Origin: Paenarthrobacter sp. AR 02
GTDB taxonomy: Bacteria; Actinomycetota; Actinomycetes; Actinomycetales; Micrococcaceae
Assembly: GCF_021538675.1 (NCBI RefSeq)
Contig: NZ_JAJUKH010000011.1
Location: forward strand, 102,639-166,638
Reading direction: 5' to 3'
Length of the DNA stretch: 64,000 bases
This document shows positions 8,341 through 16,726 of this stretch, piece by piece; the stretch's first letter is position 1; every line of letters starts with the position of its first letter. Under the pieces are notes generated by a model. The model did no database searches, was not told where the DNA came from, and saw nothing but the letters and a program-made list of their open reading frames with translations. A program made the translations under genes and the position numbers.

Positions 8341-9351
8341 TCAGGCTCCGCCCACCATCTGCAGGAACTCGCCCTCGGAGACTACCTCGATCTGTTGGCC
8401 CTTGGCGTGGAGTTCAAGGACCCGCTTTGCCTTGCCCGTGAGCCGGCCGGCGCGGAGGTCCCCGGCAACGAAACCGTCTCCGACAATGAGCACCGTGGTC
8501 CGAGCAGTCACACGGCTTTCGGGGCGGGCCCCCATGTCTGCGGCCCGGGACTTGGCTTCCGGCCGTGTAATGGCAAGATCACCGGTGAAAACCACTGTTT
8601 GGCCGAAAAGGGGGTGTCCCGGCTCGGCCGCGGGGTTGGGCAGCGGGTTGGGACCCTCCTCCGGCCATGCCGACCAGCCGCTTGGACCGCCCAGGGCCCC
8701 TTCCAGAGCACGTTCCAGGGAACTGCCGTTCTTGGCGGCCAACGCCGAGACTGTGGCTTTTGATAAGCCCAACGCGGGATCGAAAGCCGGTTGATGGGGC
8801 AGGTTCAGGCCCAGGGAAAGATAGAGTTCGGCGATACTGTTGGCATTGTTGCGCCGGGCAATGTCCACCAGGATGCCGGCGCACGCGCGGGCGTCCTCGG
8901 CTGCGTCGTGGTGGTTTACCAGGGGGACCCCGGCTTCCTCTGCCGCGTACGGCAGGGAATTGGACACCAGGGAATAGCATCGACGCGACAGCATGACGGT
9001 GCAGACGTAGTGGTAGGCGGGCCCGGGCAGCCCGGAGACCTCCAAGCCCGAGCGGATCACACCGAGGTCAAAGGCCGCGTTGTGGGCGGCAAGTACGTCC
9101 CCACCGATGAATGCCCCAATTTCGGGAAAGAGGTCCCCGAACCGTGGGCGCCCGGCGACGTCTTCAGCACGGATACCGTGGATCCGCGTGTTGTGGAACT
9201 CGAAATGATCGTGGTTCTCCGGAGGGCGCATCAGCCATGAGGCTTCTTCCACCACAACTCCGTTGCGGACCTTACTGAGTCCAACTGAACACGGGGAGCC
9301 CCTGAAGCCGTTGGCTGTTTCAAAGTCGATCGCCGTAAAGTCCAATGCCAC
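8341..9351 (-). CDS. DnaQ-like 3'-5' exonuclease with C-terminal BRCT domain
   Basis: This 336-residue protein has an N-terminal DEDD exonuclease fold resembling DNA polymerase III epsilon: AIDFETANG (Exo I), HNAAFDLGV (Exo II) and HDAAEDARA (Exo III, with the general-base His). After a Pro-rich linker, residues from about 245 form a BRCT domain (GQTVVFTGDLAITRPEAKS, then an alpha/beta repeat). The combination is common in actinobacteria and points to DNA repair or proofreading away from the replisome. The start is a GTG just downstream of a -10-like TAATCT. Confidence 0.9.
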   Translation of the reverse strand: MALDFTAIDFETANGFRGSPCSVGLSKVRNGVVVEEASWLMRPPENHDHFEFHNTRIHGIRAEDVAGRPRFGDLFPEIGAFIGGDVLAAHNAAFDLGVIRSGLEVSGLPGPAYHYVCTVMLSRRCYSLVSNSLPYAAEEAGVPLVNHHDAAEDARACAGILVDIARRNNANSIAELYLSLGLNLPHQPAFDPALGLSKATVSALAAKNGSSLERALEGALGGPSGWSAWPEEGPNPLPNPAAEPGHPLFGQTVVFTGDLAITRPEAKSRAADMGARPESRVTARTTVLIVGDGFVAGDLRAGRLTGKAKRVLELHAKGQQIEVVSEGEFLQMVGGA

Positions 9352-9363
9352 TGGTCAAGATTA
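9352..9363 (-). promoter_or_regulatory. -10 element, leaderless exonuclease promoter
   Basis: On the minus strand, TAATCT (9363-9358) is followed by TGACCA and the GTG start at 9351. Confidence 0.5.
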
Positions 9364-9477
9364 CAGCGGGAAAAGTCCGCCCCCGCCGATTTGGGCGGCG
9401 GGGCGGCCATTGCATGGGTGATTGTGGTGACATGCAGCCGTTCCTGCCTACGGAAATTTCCGCGGACTGGCTTCAAG

Positions 9478-9489
9478 TAGGCTTAATGG
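9478..9489 (+). promoter_or_regulatory. -10 element, leaderless dedA promoter
   Basis: TAGGCT (9478-9483) is followed by TAATGG and the GTG at 9490. Confidence 0.5.
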
Positions 9490-10266
9490 GTGATCTTTTC
9501 TGCGATAAGCGATATGGCCGTATCCACTTTCGGGGGCGCGGGCCCAGTGCAGCCGGCCATGGCGTCGTTCCTGCCGGACTGGTTGAACCCCGACGTCTTC
9601 CTGCGCGATTCACCGCTGGGACCCTGGGTGGTTCTGCTGGTCTGCGCCATCGTCTTCGCCGAGACCGGGTTGCTGGTGGGCTTCTTCCTGCCCGGCGACT
9701 CCATGCTCTTCACAGCCGGGTTGCTGGTGTCCACAGGCGCCATTGAGTTCAACCTGTGGGGCATGTGTGGCCTGATCATCGTCGCGGCCATCCTGGGTAA
9801 CCAGACCGGCTACCTCATCGGAGCGAAAGCCGGCCCCGCGATCTTCAACAAGCCCGATTCCAGGCTGTTCAAGAGGGAAAACGTCGAAAGCGCCCACGCA
9901 TTCTTCGAGAAGCACGGCGGCAAGGCGTTGATCCTGGCCAGGTTCGTGCCGATTATCCGCACCTTCGTGCCGGTCATCGTGGGCGTGGCCCAGATGGACA
10001 AGCGCAAGTTCTTCCTCTTCAACGTCATTGGCGCCGTCCTGTGGGGTGGCGGAGTTACCCTGCTCGGTGCATGGCTTGGCCAGTTCGAGTGGGTCGGCAA
10101 GAACATCGACATTATCTTCATAGTCATCGTCCTGATCTCCGTGATTCCGATCCTGATCGAGGTGGGCCGCGGATTCGTCGCCAAACGCAAGGCGGCCGCC
10201 CAGGGTACCGATCCGGTGGAGGAATTCATCGACGAGCACGACGGCGGCAAGACCGGCGAGCTGTAA
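9490..10266 (+). CDS. DedA family membrane protein
   Basis: This 258-residue protein is of the DedA/VTT family, whose members act as undecaprenyl-phosphate or phospholipid flippases. Family features are ETGLLVGFFLPGDSMLF near residue 60, the glycine-rich GNQTGYLIG, FFEKHGGKAL, and the conserved ARFVPIIRTFVPVIVG with its two arginines. Two C-terminal helices and a charged cytosolic tail follow. The GTG at 9490 is preferred over the in-frame ATG at 9514 because a -10 hexamer stands six bases ahead of it. The gene ends before a strong two-way terminator. Confidence 0.9.
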   Translation: MIFSAISDMAVSTFGGAGPVQPAMASFLPDWLNPDVFLRDSPLGPWVVLLVCAIVFAETGLLVGFFLPGDSMLFTAGLLVSTGAIEFNLWGMCGLIIVAAILGNQTGYLIGAKAGPAIFNKPDSRLFKRENVESAHAFFEKHGGKALILARFVPIIRTFVPVIVGVAQMDKRKFFLFNVIGAVLWGGGVTLLGAWLGQFEWVGKNIDIIFIVIVLISVIPILIEVGRGFVAKRKAAAQGTDPVEEFIDEHDGGKTGEL

Positions 10267-10298
10267 GGCCGCCCGGCGTTCCGCTCAAGCAAGCAAAA

Positions 10299-10335
10299 AA
10301 CGAATGGCACCCCGCCGCGCGGGGTGCCATTCGTT
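10299..10335. terminator. Bidirectional terminator between dedA and rdgB
   Basis: A perfect 15-base-pair stem (arms 10299-10313 and 10321-10335) closes a short GC loop that can pair further. It has an A-run on the left and TTTT on the right, so it can stop transcription from both converging genes. Confidence 0.85.
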
Positions 10336-10350
10336 TTCGTGTGTACAGGC

Positions 10351-11010
10351 TTACTTCAGTTGCGGCTCCGACAATGCGTCCACGATGGCAGGCAGCAATG
10401 CCCGGAACGCCTGGCCCCGGTGGCTGATGGCGTTCTTTTCCTCGGAGCTGAGTTCGGCGCAGCTGCGGTCCATTCCGGCGGGTTGCAGCACGGGGTCGTA
10501 ACCGAATCCGCCCTGGCCCCGGGGTTCCCGCAGCAGCGTGCCCTCAAGCTGGCCGTACTCCACGGTTTCGTGGTCGATTCCCTCCGCGCCGGGTACCGCC
10601 AACGCAGCAGCGCAGACAAAGGCCGCACCACGGAAGGAATCGGGAACGTCCGAGAGCTGCGCCAACAACAGGTTCAGGTTGGCAATGTCATCGCCGTGCC
10701 GCCCGGACCAGCGTGCAGAGAAGATCCCGGGGGCGCCGCCCAGTACGTCCACTGCCAGGCCGGAATCATCGGCAATGGCCACCAGGCCGGTCGCTTCCGC
10801 CACCGCGCGGGCCTTCAACAGGGAGTTCTCCGCAAAGGTGACACCTGTTTCGGCGACGTCCGGGGCACCCGCCGCAGCGGCGTCCACCACCTGGGTGTCG
10901 ACGTCGAGCCCTGGCACCTGGCCCCGAAGGAGTTCGCGCAGTTCCTTCAGTTTGCCCTTGTTGTGGGTGGCCAGCACCAGCCGGGGTCCGCCTGGCTCTA
11001 CGGCGCTCAC
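10351..11010 (-). CDS. rdgB: XTP/dITP diphosphatase (HAM1 / RdgB)
   Basis: This 219-residue house-cleaning enzyme hydrolyses the non-canonical purine nucleotides XTP and dITP. Motifs seen are LVLATHNKGKLKEL at the N-terminus, FAENSLLKA, ADDSGLAVD, PGIFSARWSG, GFGYDPV, and KNAISHRGQA near the end. Its start overlaps the rph stop by four bases, so it is translated from the rph-rdgB mRNA. The same pair lies side by side in mycobacteria (Rv1340-Rv1341). Confidence 0.95.
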   Translation of the reverse strand: MSAVEPGGPRLVLATHNKGKLKELRELLRGQVPGLDVDTQVVDAAAAGAPDVAETGVTFAENSLLKARAVAEATGLVAIADDSGLAVDVLGGAPGIFSARWSGRHGDDIANLNLLLAQLSDVPDSFRGAAFVCAAALAVPGAEGIDHETVEYGQLEGTLLREPRGQGGFGYDPVLQPAGMDRSCAELSSEEKNAISHRGQAFRALLPAIVDALSEPQLK

Positions 11011-11765
11011 GGAGCCTCCGCCAGCGTTTCACGCTGGATGGCCGAGAGCTGCGTGGTGCCCAGCAGGGCGAGGTCCAGGAGGGCGTTGAGTTCGTCGCGA
11101 TCGAAAGGTGCGCCCTCAGCGGTGCCCTGCACTTCAACGAATTTGCCGGAACCGGTCACCACCACATTCATGTCGGTCTCAGCGCGGACGTCTTCAACGT
11201 AGGGCAGGTCCAGCATGGGGACGCCGTCGATGATGCCGACAGAAACGGCCGCGATGGTGTCCACCAGGGGCTCGGCGTTGCGGGCAATGAGCTTGTTCTC
11301 CCGGGCGAAGCGGATGGCTTCCGCGAGGGCCACGTAGGCGCCGGTGATCGCAGCCGTACGGGTACCGCCGTCGGCCTGGAGGACGTCGCAGTCCAGGACG
11401 ATGGTGTTCTCGCCCAGGGCCTTGGTGTCGATGATGGAGCGCAGCGAACGGCCAATGAGGCGCGAGATCTCGTGGGTGCGTCCACCAATCTTGCCCTTCA
11501 CGGACTCGCGGTCGGATCGGGTGTTGGTGGCACGGGGAAGCATGGCGTACTCGGCCGTAACCCAGCCACGGCCTTCTCCTTTGAGCCAGCGCGGCACGCC
11601 CTCAGTGAGCGAAGCGGTGCACAGGACCCGGGTGTTGCCGAACTCGATCAGCGCCGATCCCTCGGCCTGCTTGGACCAGCCGCGGGTGATGCTGATGGGG
11701 CGCAGTTGGTCGGGGGTCCGGCCATCGGCGCGGATGACGGGTGTGGCTGTTGCTTCAGAAGTCAT
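11007..11765 (-). CDS. rph: Ribonuclease PH
   Basis: This 252-residue phosphorolytic 3'-5' exoribonuclease trims tRNA 3' ends. It shows RADGRTPDQLRPISI at the N-terminus, GEGRGWVTAEYAMLPRAT with the substrate-binding arginine region, the invariant GGRTHEISRLIGRSLR, and LDCDVLQADGGTRTA with the catalytic aspartates. The length is typical. It starts its own leaderless transcript although it lies only 45 bases behind the phosphodiesterase gene. It overlaps rdgB by four bases. Confidence 0.96.
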   Translation of the reverse strand: MTSEATATPVIRADGRTPDQLRPISITRGWSKQAEGSALIEFGNTRVLCTASLTEGVPRWLKGEGRGWVTAEYAMLPRATNTRSDRESVKGKIGGRTHEISRLIGRSLRSIIDTKALGENTIVLDCDVLQADGGTRTAAITGAYVALAEAIRFARENKLIARNAEPLVDTIAAVSVGIIDGVPMLDLPYVEDVRAETDMNVVVTGSGKFVEVQGTAEGAPFDRDELNALLDLALLGTTQLSAIQRETLAEAP

Positions 11766-11777
11766 GGTCCAAGCTTA
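11766..11777 (-). promoter_or_regulatory. -10 element, leaderless rph promoter
   Basis: On the minus strand, TAAGCT (11777-11772) is followed by TGGACC and the ATG at 11765. Confidence 0.5.
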
Positions 11778-11810
11778 GCCAAGCCGACCAGGCCCCCGAC
11801 GACGGCCCAC

Positions 11811-12605
11811 CTAGATGGTGTAGTGAACCCCTGCGACAGCCACAGCCACGTCTCCGAATACCGGCTTGGCCTCCGAGAGTACTTTGGTCTGCGAGGTCCA
11901 CACGGGAATGTGCGTCAACAGCAGCCGTTTGGCCCCTGCGTTGGCGGCGGCCTCGCCTGCCCGCTTGCCTGTGAGGTGGACATCCTTGATGTCGTCGTCG
12001 CGGCCCTCCTCGAAGGCCGCCTCACAGAGAAACAGATCCGAACCCTTGGCAGCGTCCTCGAGCCCCTGGCAGGAATCAGTGTCCCCGGAGTACGTCAGGA
12101 CCTTGGTAACCGGAATGCCGTCCTTGCCCGGTTCCGTAGCGGTAACACGCAAGGCGTATGCCTCTTCAACCGGGTGGTTGACGGAATAGGGCGTGACCGT
12201 GAAGGGCCCCACAGTTACGGGCTTTTGTTCGGCCCAGTTGGTGAAGTCAAACTCCTCGTGCATCCCAGGGTCCAGGTCCAGCCCATAGGCTGTCGCCATC
12301 CGGTCCGCGGTAGCTGCAGGCCCCCACACCGGAAGCCTGTCACGACCCCAACCGCCTGGCTTCCAGCGGACGGCGACATGCAGGCCGCAAAGGTCCATGC
12401 AGTGGTCCGGGTGCAGGTGGGTCAGGAAAATCGCGTCAATATCCTCAAGGTCCGTGTAGCGCTGGATCGCGCCCAGGGCTCCACTGCCGAGGTCCATGAC
12501 AATTTTCCACTCACGTTCGCCATCGTGAGCCGTCACCAGGTAACAGGACGCGGGCGAACCGGGGCCCGGGAAAGATCCGGTGCACCCCACGATCGTCAAC
12601 TTCAC
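11811..12605 (-). CDS. MBL-fold phosphodiesterase (Rv1339-like)
   Basis: This 264-residue metallo-beta-lactamase-fold hydrolase has LTHLHPDHCMDL (HxHxDH metal site), a conserved VNHPVEEAYALR stretch, TYSGDTDSC with the bridging Asp, and LLLTHIPVW near the end. Its place between murI and rph is the place of Rv1339 in M. tuberculosis, an atypical class II cyclic-AMP phosphodiesterase. A role in cyclic nucleotide breakdown is therefore the best guess. An RNase Z-like nuclease is the main alternative. It overlaps murI by four bases. Confidence 0.82.
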   Translation of the reverse strand: MKLTIVGCTGSFPGPGSPASCYLVTAHDGEREWKIVMDLGSGALGAIQRYTDLEDIDAIFLTHLHPDHCMDLCGLHVAVRWKPGGWGRDRLPVWGPAATADRMATAYGLDLDPGMHEEFDFTNWAEQKPVTVGPFTVTPYSVNHPVEEAYALRVTATEPGKDGIPVTKVLTYSGDTDSCQGLEDAAKGSDLFLCEAAFEEGRDDDIKDVHLTGKRAGEAAANAGAKRLLLTHIPVWTSQTKVLSEAKPVFGDVAVAVAGVHYTI

Positions 12606-13636
12606 AGGCCACGTCCCATGGCCGCACCCGAGCCGAAGGCAGCGTTGCCCTCTGGCTGGACGAAGTAGGAACGTCGCGACAACCCGGATCCCGATCGGGC
12701 AGCTTCCAGCATCTCGGGGGTAATCCGGGCCAGGCTCCCCGTGGGGTACTGGGCAGCCACATGGTCAACGTGCTTGACGGAAAGAACCTCGGGTCCCAGG
12801 AAGCGGCGGGCCAGGGTTTCGAAATGTGCCGCATCCCCGGTGGCGATGAACTCGTGGCTGGGCGCTGCAGGCTCCGTCCGTTGGATACCGTGGTTGGCCA
12901 ACGCACGGTAGACATCCTTGGCCGTCTCTTCGGCGCTGGAAACGAGCGTCACGTCTTCGCCCATGACGAACGAGATGACCCCGGTCAGCAGGGGGTAGTG
13001 CGTGCACCCCAGGACAACGGTGTCCACGTCGGCGGCTTTGAGCGGCTGCAGATACTCGTTGGCAGCCGACAGAAGATCCGGGCCGGTGGTGATTCCGGCT
13101 TCCACGAATTCAACGAATGCCGGGCAGGCCGCGGACGTGATGGTCAGGTCCGGTGCAGCAGCGAACGTGTCCTCGTAGGCCCGGGAACCAACCGTAGCGG
13201 AGGTGCCAATAACGCCGATCCTGCCGGAGCGTGTGGCTGAGACGGCGCGGCGGACGGCCGGCTGGATGACCTCGATAACAGGAATACCGTAGCGGGCCGT
13301 GTAGCGTTCACGGGCATCCCGGAGCACGGCAGCCGACGCGGAATTGCACGCAATGGTGAGCAACTTGACCCCGGAGTCCACCAGCTCGTCCATGACGCCC
13401 AGGGCGTTGGCCCGCACTTCGGCTATCGGAAGCGGGCCGTAGGGGCCGTTGGCGGTGTCCCCCACATAGAGGATCGACTCATTGGGGAGCTGGTCAATGA
13501 TGGACCGAGCTACCGTCAGCCCGCCAACTCCCGAGTCGAAAATACCGATCGGGCGCGCCCCCACGATTTCCCCGTCGCTGAGGTGGCCGCCACTGGCTGA
13601 AGCGCCGCTTGGTGAACTGCCCGATGCTGAAGTCAT
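12602..13636 (-). CDS. murI: Glutamate racemase
   Basis: This cofactor-free racemase supplies D-glutamate for peptidoglycan. The core starts with PIGIFDSGVGGLTVARSI and contains YVGDTANGPYG, TIACNSASAA with the first catalytic Cys, and VVLGCTHYPLL with the second. With the ATG at 13636 it is 344 residues, longer than usual because of a Ser/Gly/Ala-rich lead of about 25 residues. A more distant in-frame start at 13726 seems unlikely. It is coupled to the phosphodiesterase gene by a four-base overlap. Confidence 0.93.
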   Translation of the reverse strand: MTSASGSSPSGASASGGHLSDGEIVGARPIGIFDSGVGGLTVARSIIDQLPNESILYVGDTANGPYGPLPIAEVRANALGVMDELVDSGVKLLTIACNSASAAVLRDARERYTARYGIPVIEVIQPAVRRAVSATRSGRIGVIGTSATVGSRAYEDTFAAAPDLTITSAACPAFVEFVEAGITTGPDLLSAANEYLQPLKAADVDTVVLGCTHYPLLTGVISFVMGEDVTLVSSAEETAKDVYRALANHGIQRTEPAAPSHEFIATGDAAHFETLARRFLGPEVLSVKHVDHVAAQYPTGSLARITPEMLEAARSGSGLSRRSYFVQPEGNAAFGSGAAMGRGL

Positions 13637-13739
13637 AATTATTCGAGAATAAGGCTTCCCATGGCGTCCGGCCATTACCTGTGGTCTCCGCCTCGTGTCT
13701 GATGTGTCACAAGGCGGCAGCACCAACCCACGGGGCGGA

Positions 13740-14306
13740 TCAGGATTTCGCCTGCCTGGCGGAGATCATGGCCTGCACCAGGGACTCCTGGAGCCACGTC
13801 GTGAAGTTGTAGACCAACGCCAAGTAGCTCTCAACGTCCTCCGCCTGGCTCCAGTCCTGCATGCTGTGGATGTGCTCCGCGTCAGCCTCATCGCGGATGT
13901 CCAGGCGTTCGGACAGAACAAGCCGCACATCGTTCAGTGCCATGGACCAGCGGGTGGCATCTTCGAGGGTCAGGACCAGTTCGTCCTTGTCCAGTCCCAT
14001 GGCGGTGGCCCGCAGGGCACCGACCTTGCTTTCCCGGACAGAACGTTCGGTGAGCTGCCGGAACTCCAGCGAGCCGTCGTCGTCGTCCTTCAGGACGTTG
14101 GGCAGGAGCCGCAGAAGGGCACGGTCACTCGGCTTCTTGACGTCCATATCCAAGCCGATCAAGGCCGCCAGCGGGTCCTCATTGTCCCGGGCATCGGAGT
14201 CCAGCATGGAGATGACGTCGTCCAACAATCCGCGCAGGAGGTCCCGCTCGGCCGGCTCCAGGTATCCGGTGATGCCCTTAAGTCCAAACTTGAATGCCTT
14301 AGCCAC
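13740..14306 (-). CDS. DUF2017 family protein
   Basis: With the GTG at 14306 this is a 188-residue soluble, acidic protein starting MAKAFKFGLKGITGYLEPAE, as DUF2017 proteins usually do. It has the family features LLRGLLDDVISML and a C-terminal block around NDVRLVLSERLDI and YNFTTWLQESL. The frame extends upstream inside clpS to 14375, but the GTG reading gives an eight-base overlap with the clpS stop and matches the family start. DUF2017 follows clpS in many actinobacteria (Rv1331-Rv1332). Its role is not known; a link to ClpS-dependent proteolysis is inferred from context only. Confidence 0.83.
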   Translation of the reverse strand: MAKAFKFGLKGITGYLEPAERDLLRGLLDDVISMLDSDARDNEDPLAALIGLDMDVKKPSDRALLRLLPNVLKDDDDGSLEFRQLTERSVRESKVGALRATAMGLDKDELVLTLEDATRWSMALNDVRLVLSERLDIRDEADAEHIHSMQDWSQAEDVESYLALVYNFTTWLQESLVQAMISARQAKS

Positions 14307-14661
14307 GCTGGCGGCCGCCCTTTCCGGGTGTCTCATTGCCGCTCGCGGCCTTTTCCACGGTGGCCCAGAGACCAAATCCGTGCATTGCTACGGCGTGCTG
14401 CTCAACTTGTTCCTTGCTGCCATGGGCAACAATGGACCGACCCTTCTTGTGGACCTCCATCATCAGTTTGTGCGCCTTGGACTCCGAATAGCCGAAGTAA
14501 CTCTGGAACACATAGCTCACGTAGCTCATCAGGTTGACGGGATCATTCCAGATCACAAGGTTCCAAGGGATATCAGGGGCGGTCAGGACACCGGTGGACG
14601 ACTGCTCCGCAGTTTCCGTCCGCTCATCGATGTCCGTGCCAAACGCAACGCTAGGGCTCAT
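14299..14661 (-). CDS. clpS: ATP-dependent Clp protease adaptor ClpS
   Basis: This 120-residue N-end-rule adaptor hands substrates to ClpC/ClpAP. The core reads PWNLVIWNDPVNLMSYVSYVF, then KAHKLMMEVHKKGRSIVAHG and a final strand. Disordered, polar tails flank it on both sides. It heads the clpS-DUF2017 pair and is divergent from pncB with only 37 bases between the start codons. TAGAAT ends six bases before the ATG, so the mRNA is likely leaderless. Confidence 0.94.
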   Translation of the reverse strand: MSPSVAFGTDIDERTETAEQSSTGVLTAPDIPWNLVIWNDPVNLMSYVSYVFQSYFGYSESKAHKLMMEVHKKGRSIVAHGSKEQVEQHAVAMHGFGLWATVEKAASGNETPGKGGRQRG

Positions 14662-14673
14662 CTGTCCATTCTA
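14662..14673 (-). promoter_or_regulatory. -10 element, leaderless clpS promoter
   Basis: On the minus strand, TAGAAT (14673-14668) is followed by GGACAG and the ATG at 14661. Confidence 0.55.
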
Positions 14674-14686
14674 TGGCGGCTCGCAC

Positions 14687-14698
14687 TAGAGTGAATTC
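14687..14698 (+). promoter_or_regulatory. -10 element, leaderless pncB promoter
   Basis: TAGAGT (14687-14692) is followed by GAATTC and the GTG at 14699. It lies back to back with the clpS element, 13 bases away. Confidence 0.55.
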
Positions 14699-16027
14699 GT
14701 GAGTAGAGCCACGTCGTGGGACCACCCCGCAACTTCCTTGTACACAGACCACTACGAACTGACCATGCTTCAGGCAGCCTTGCACTCCGGGGCCGCGCAT
14801 CGCCGATCAGTGTTCGAAGCCTTCGCCCGGCGGCTGCCTGACGGTCGCCGCTACGGCGTTGTGGGAGGCACTGGACGATTGCTGGAGGGCATCGCCAACT
14901 TCCGGTTCGGCAACGACGAACTGGAGTTCCTGGAGCAAAACAACGTGGTCAACCGGGAAACCCTGGATTACCTCGCCAATTACAGGTTCAGCGGCGATAT
15001 CTGGGGCTACGCCGAAGGCGACGCCTACTTCCCCAACTCCCCCATCCTCATCGTCGAATCAACGTTTGCTGAAGCCTGCATCCTGGAAACGTTCATCCTC
15101 TCGGTCCTGAACCATGACAGCGCCATCGCCTCCGCTGCCTCGAGGATGACCTCTGCCGCCGGCACCCGCCCGTGCATCGAGATGGGCTCCCGGCGCACCC
15201 AAGAGGAATCCGCGACGGCGGCCGCCAGGGCCGCTGTGATTGCCGGCTTTGCCAGCACCTCCAACCTGGAAGCCGGACGCCGCTACGGCATCAAGACCGT
15301 GGGCACTGCTGCCCACTCCTTCACGCTCCTGCACGACACGGAGCGGGAGGCCTTTGAAGCCCAAATTGCAACTTTTGGCCCGGGCACCTCGCTGCTCGTC
15401 GACACGTACGACGTCGAAGCAGCCGTCCGGACCGCCGTCGACCTTGCCGGTGACAAGCTGGGCGCGGTGCGCCTGGATTCAGGCGACCTCGTCGCCCAGG
15501 CACAGTGGGTCCGGCAGTTGCTCGATGACCTGGGCAACGTCAACACACGCATTGTGGTGACCTCGGACCTCGACGAATTCGCCATCGCGGCCCTGCAGTC
15601 CGCCCCCGTGGACTCCTATGGGGTAGGCACATCCCTCGTTACCGGTTCCGGCGCACCGACGGCCAGCATGGTCTACAAACTGGTGAGCCGGACCAACGAC
15701 GACGGCGAATTCATCCCGGTGGCCAAGGCAGCCAAGAACAAGGTCAGCGTCGGGGGCCGTAAATACGCCCTTCGCAAGCTCAACGAACGCGGCAAGGCAA
15801 CCCACGAAATCGTGGGGATCGGCCACCGTCCCGAGGACGACGGCAACGACCGGCAACTGCTCCAGCAGTTCGTCAAGAACGGCGAGGTCCTTCCCGGCTG
15901 GACCGGCCCGGAAGGCGTCGTCCGTGCCAAGGAACGGCACGCCGCAACCATGGCTGAGCTACCCGCCGTCGTCAACCGGCTGCAACGTGGCGAGCCCGCC
16001 ATTCCCACTGTCTATGAGGAGAACTGA
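14699..16027 (+). CDS. pncB: Nicotinate phosphoribosyltransferase
   Basis: This 442-residue enzyme converts nicotinate and PRPP to nicotinate mononucleotide in the Preiss-Handler NAD salvage route. It shows SLYTDHYELTMLQAAL at the N-terminus, GSRRTQEESA, TVGTAAHSFTLLHD with the histidine that is phosphorylated, VRLDSGDL, and a C-terminal YKLV block. The GTG start is supported by the -10 hexamer just ahead of it. The stop codon overlaps the pncA start by one base (TGATG), so the two salvage enzymes are made together. Confidence 0.95.
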   Translation: MSRATSWDHPATSLYTDHYELTMLQAALHSGAAHRRSVFEAFARRLPDGRRYGVVGGTGRLLEGIANFRFGNDELEFLEQNNVVNRETLDYLANYRFSGDIWGYAEGDAYFPNSPILIVESTFAEACILETFILSVLNHDSAIASAASRMTSAAGTRPCIEMGSRRTQEESATAAARAAVIAGFASTSNLEAGRRYGIKTVGTAAHSFTLLHDTEREAFEAQIATFGPGTSLLVDTYDVEAAVRTAVDLAGDKLGAVRLDSGDLVAQAQWVRQLLDDLGNVNTRIVVTSDLDEFAIAALQSAPVDSYGVGTSLVTGSGAPTASMVYKLVSRTNDDGEFIPVAKAAKNKVSVGGRKYALRKLNERGKATHEIVGIGHRPEDDGNDRQLLQQFVKNGEVLPGWTGPEGVVRAKERHAATMAELPAVVNRLQRGEPAIPTVYEEN

Positions 16028-16653
16028 TGTCCAGGGCACTGATCATCGTCGATGTCCAGAACGACTTCTGCGAGGGTGGCACCCTTGCAGTTGAGGGAGG
16101 CGCAGCCGTAGCCGGCGCCATCACCGAATACGTCGATGCCAACCAGCATCTCTTCGATCACATCGTTGCAACCCAGGACTGGCACATCGAGCCGGGCGCC
16201 CACTTCTCGGACGAGCCCGACATGGTCGATTCGTGGCCTCCGCACTGCCGGGCAAGGACCAAAGGGGCTGAGCTCCACGAGGACCTGGACCCCGAGTACA
16301 TCCAGGCCTATTTTCGCAAAGGGCAGTTCACCGCTGCCTACTCCGGCTTCGAAGGCATCCTGGCGCCCGAAGACGACGTTCCCTCCGGCGACCTCAAAGC
16401 AGGGGCCGCGGTGCCCGAAGTCGTCGATGAAGAGGCCATCGGCCTGGACGACTGGCTGCAGAGCCACGACGTGGAGGAAGTGGTGGTGGTAGGCATTGCG
16501 ACCGACTACTGCGTCAAGTCCACGGCCTTGGACGCTGTCCAGGCCGGATACAGCACCACAGTCATCGCGGACCTCACGGCCGGCATTGCCGAGGACCTCA
16601 CCGAGGCATTCGAGGAGATGGAAGCAGCCGGCGTCGAGGTTGAACACAACTGA
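16027..16653 (+). CDS. pncA: Nicotinamidase
   Basis: This 208-residue isochorismatase-fold amidohydrolase converts nicotinamide to nicotinate, the substrate of the gene just upstream. The catalytic Asp is in LIIVDVQNDFCEGG (Asp10). The metal-site region is ATQDWH followed by AHFSD, the Lys lies in YFRKGQF, and the nucleophilic Cys in VGIATDYCVKSTALDA. It is slightly longer than average because of an acidic insert around residues 115-140. A strong two-way terminator follows. Confidence 0.94.
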   Translation: MSRALIIVDVQNDFCEGGTLAVEGGAAVAGAITEYVDANQHLFDHIVATQDWHIEPGAHFSDEPDMVDSWPPHCRARTKGAELHEDLDPEYIQAYFRKGQFTAAYSGFEGILAPEDDVPSGDLKAGAAVPEVVDEEAIGLDDWLQSHDVEEVVVVGIATDYCVKSTALDAVQAGYSTTVIADLTAGIAEDLTEAFEEMEAAGVEVEHN

Positions 16654-16667
16654 CCTGGACGCCATGA

Positions 16668-16705
16668 ATGCCAAAGGGCGCCGCAACCGCGGCGCCCTTT
16701 GGCAT
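16668..16705. terminator. Bidirectional terminator between pncA and the helicase gene
   Basis: A perfect 17-base-pair GC-rich stem (16668-16684 with 16689-16705) closes an AACC loop. It sits between two converging genes. There is little U-run after it on either side, so some help from Rho is possible. Confidence 0.75.
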
Positions 16706-16726
16706 ACGTGCTGAAACGTGGGCCGG

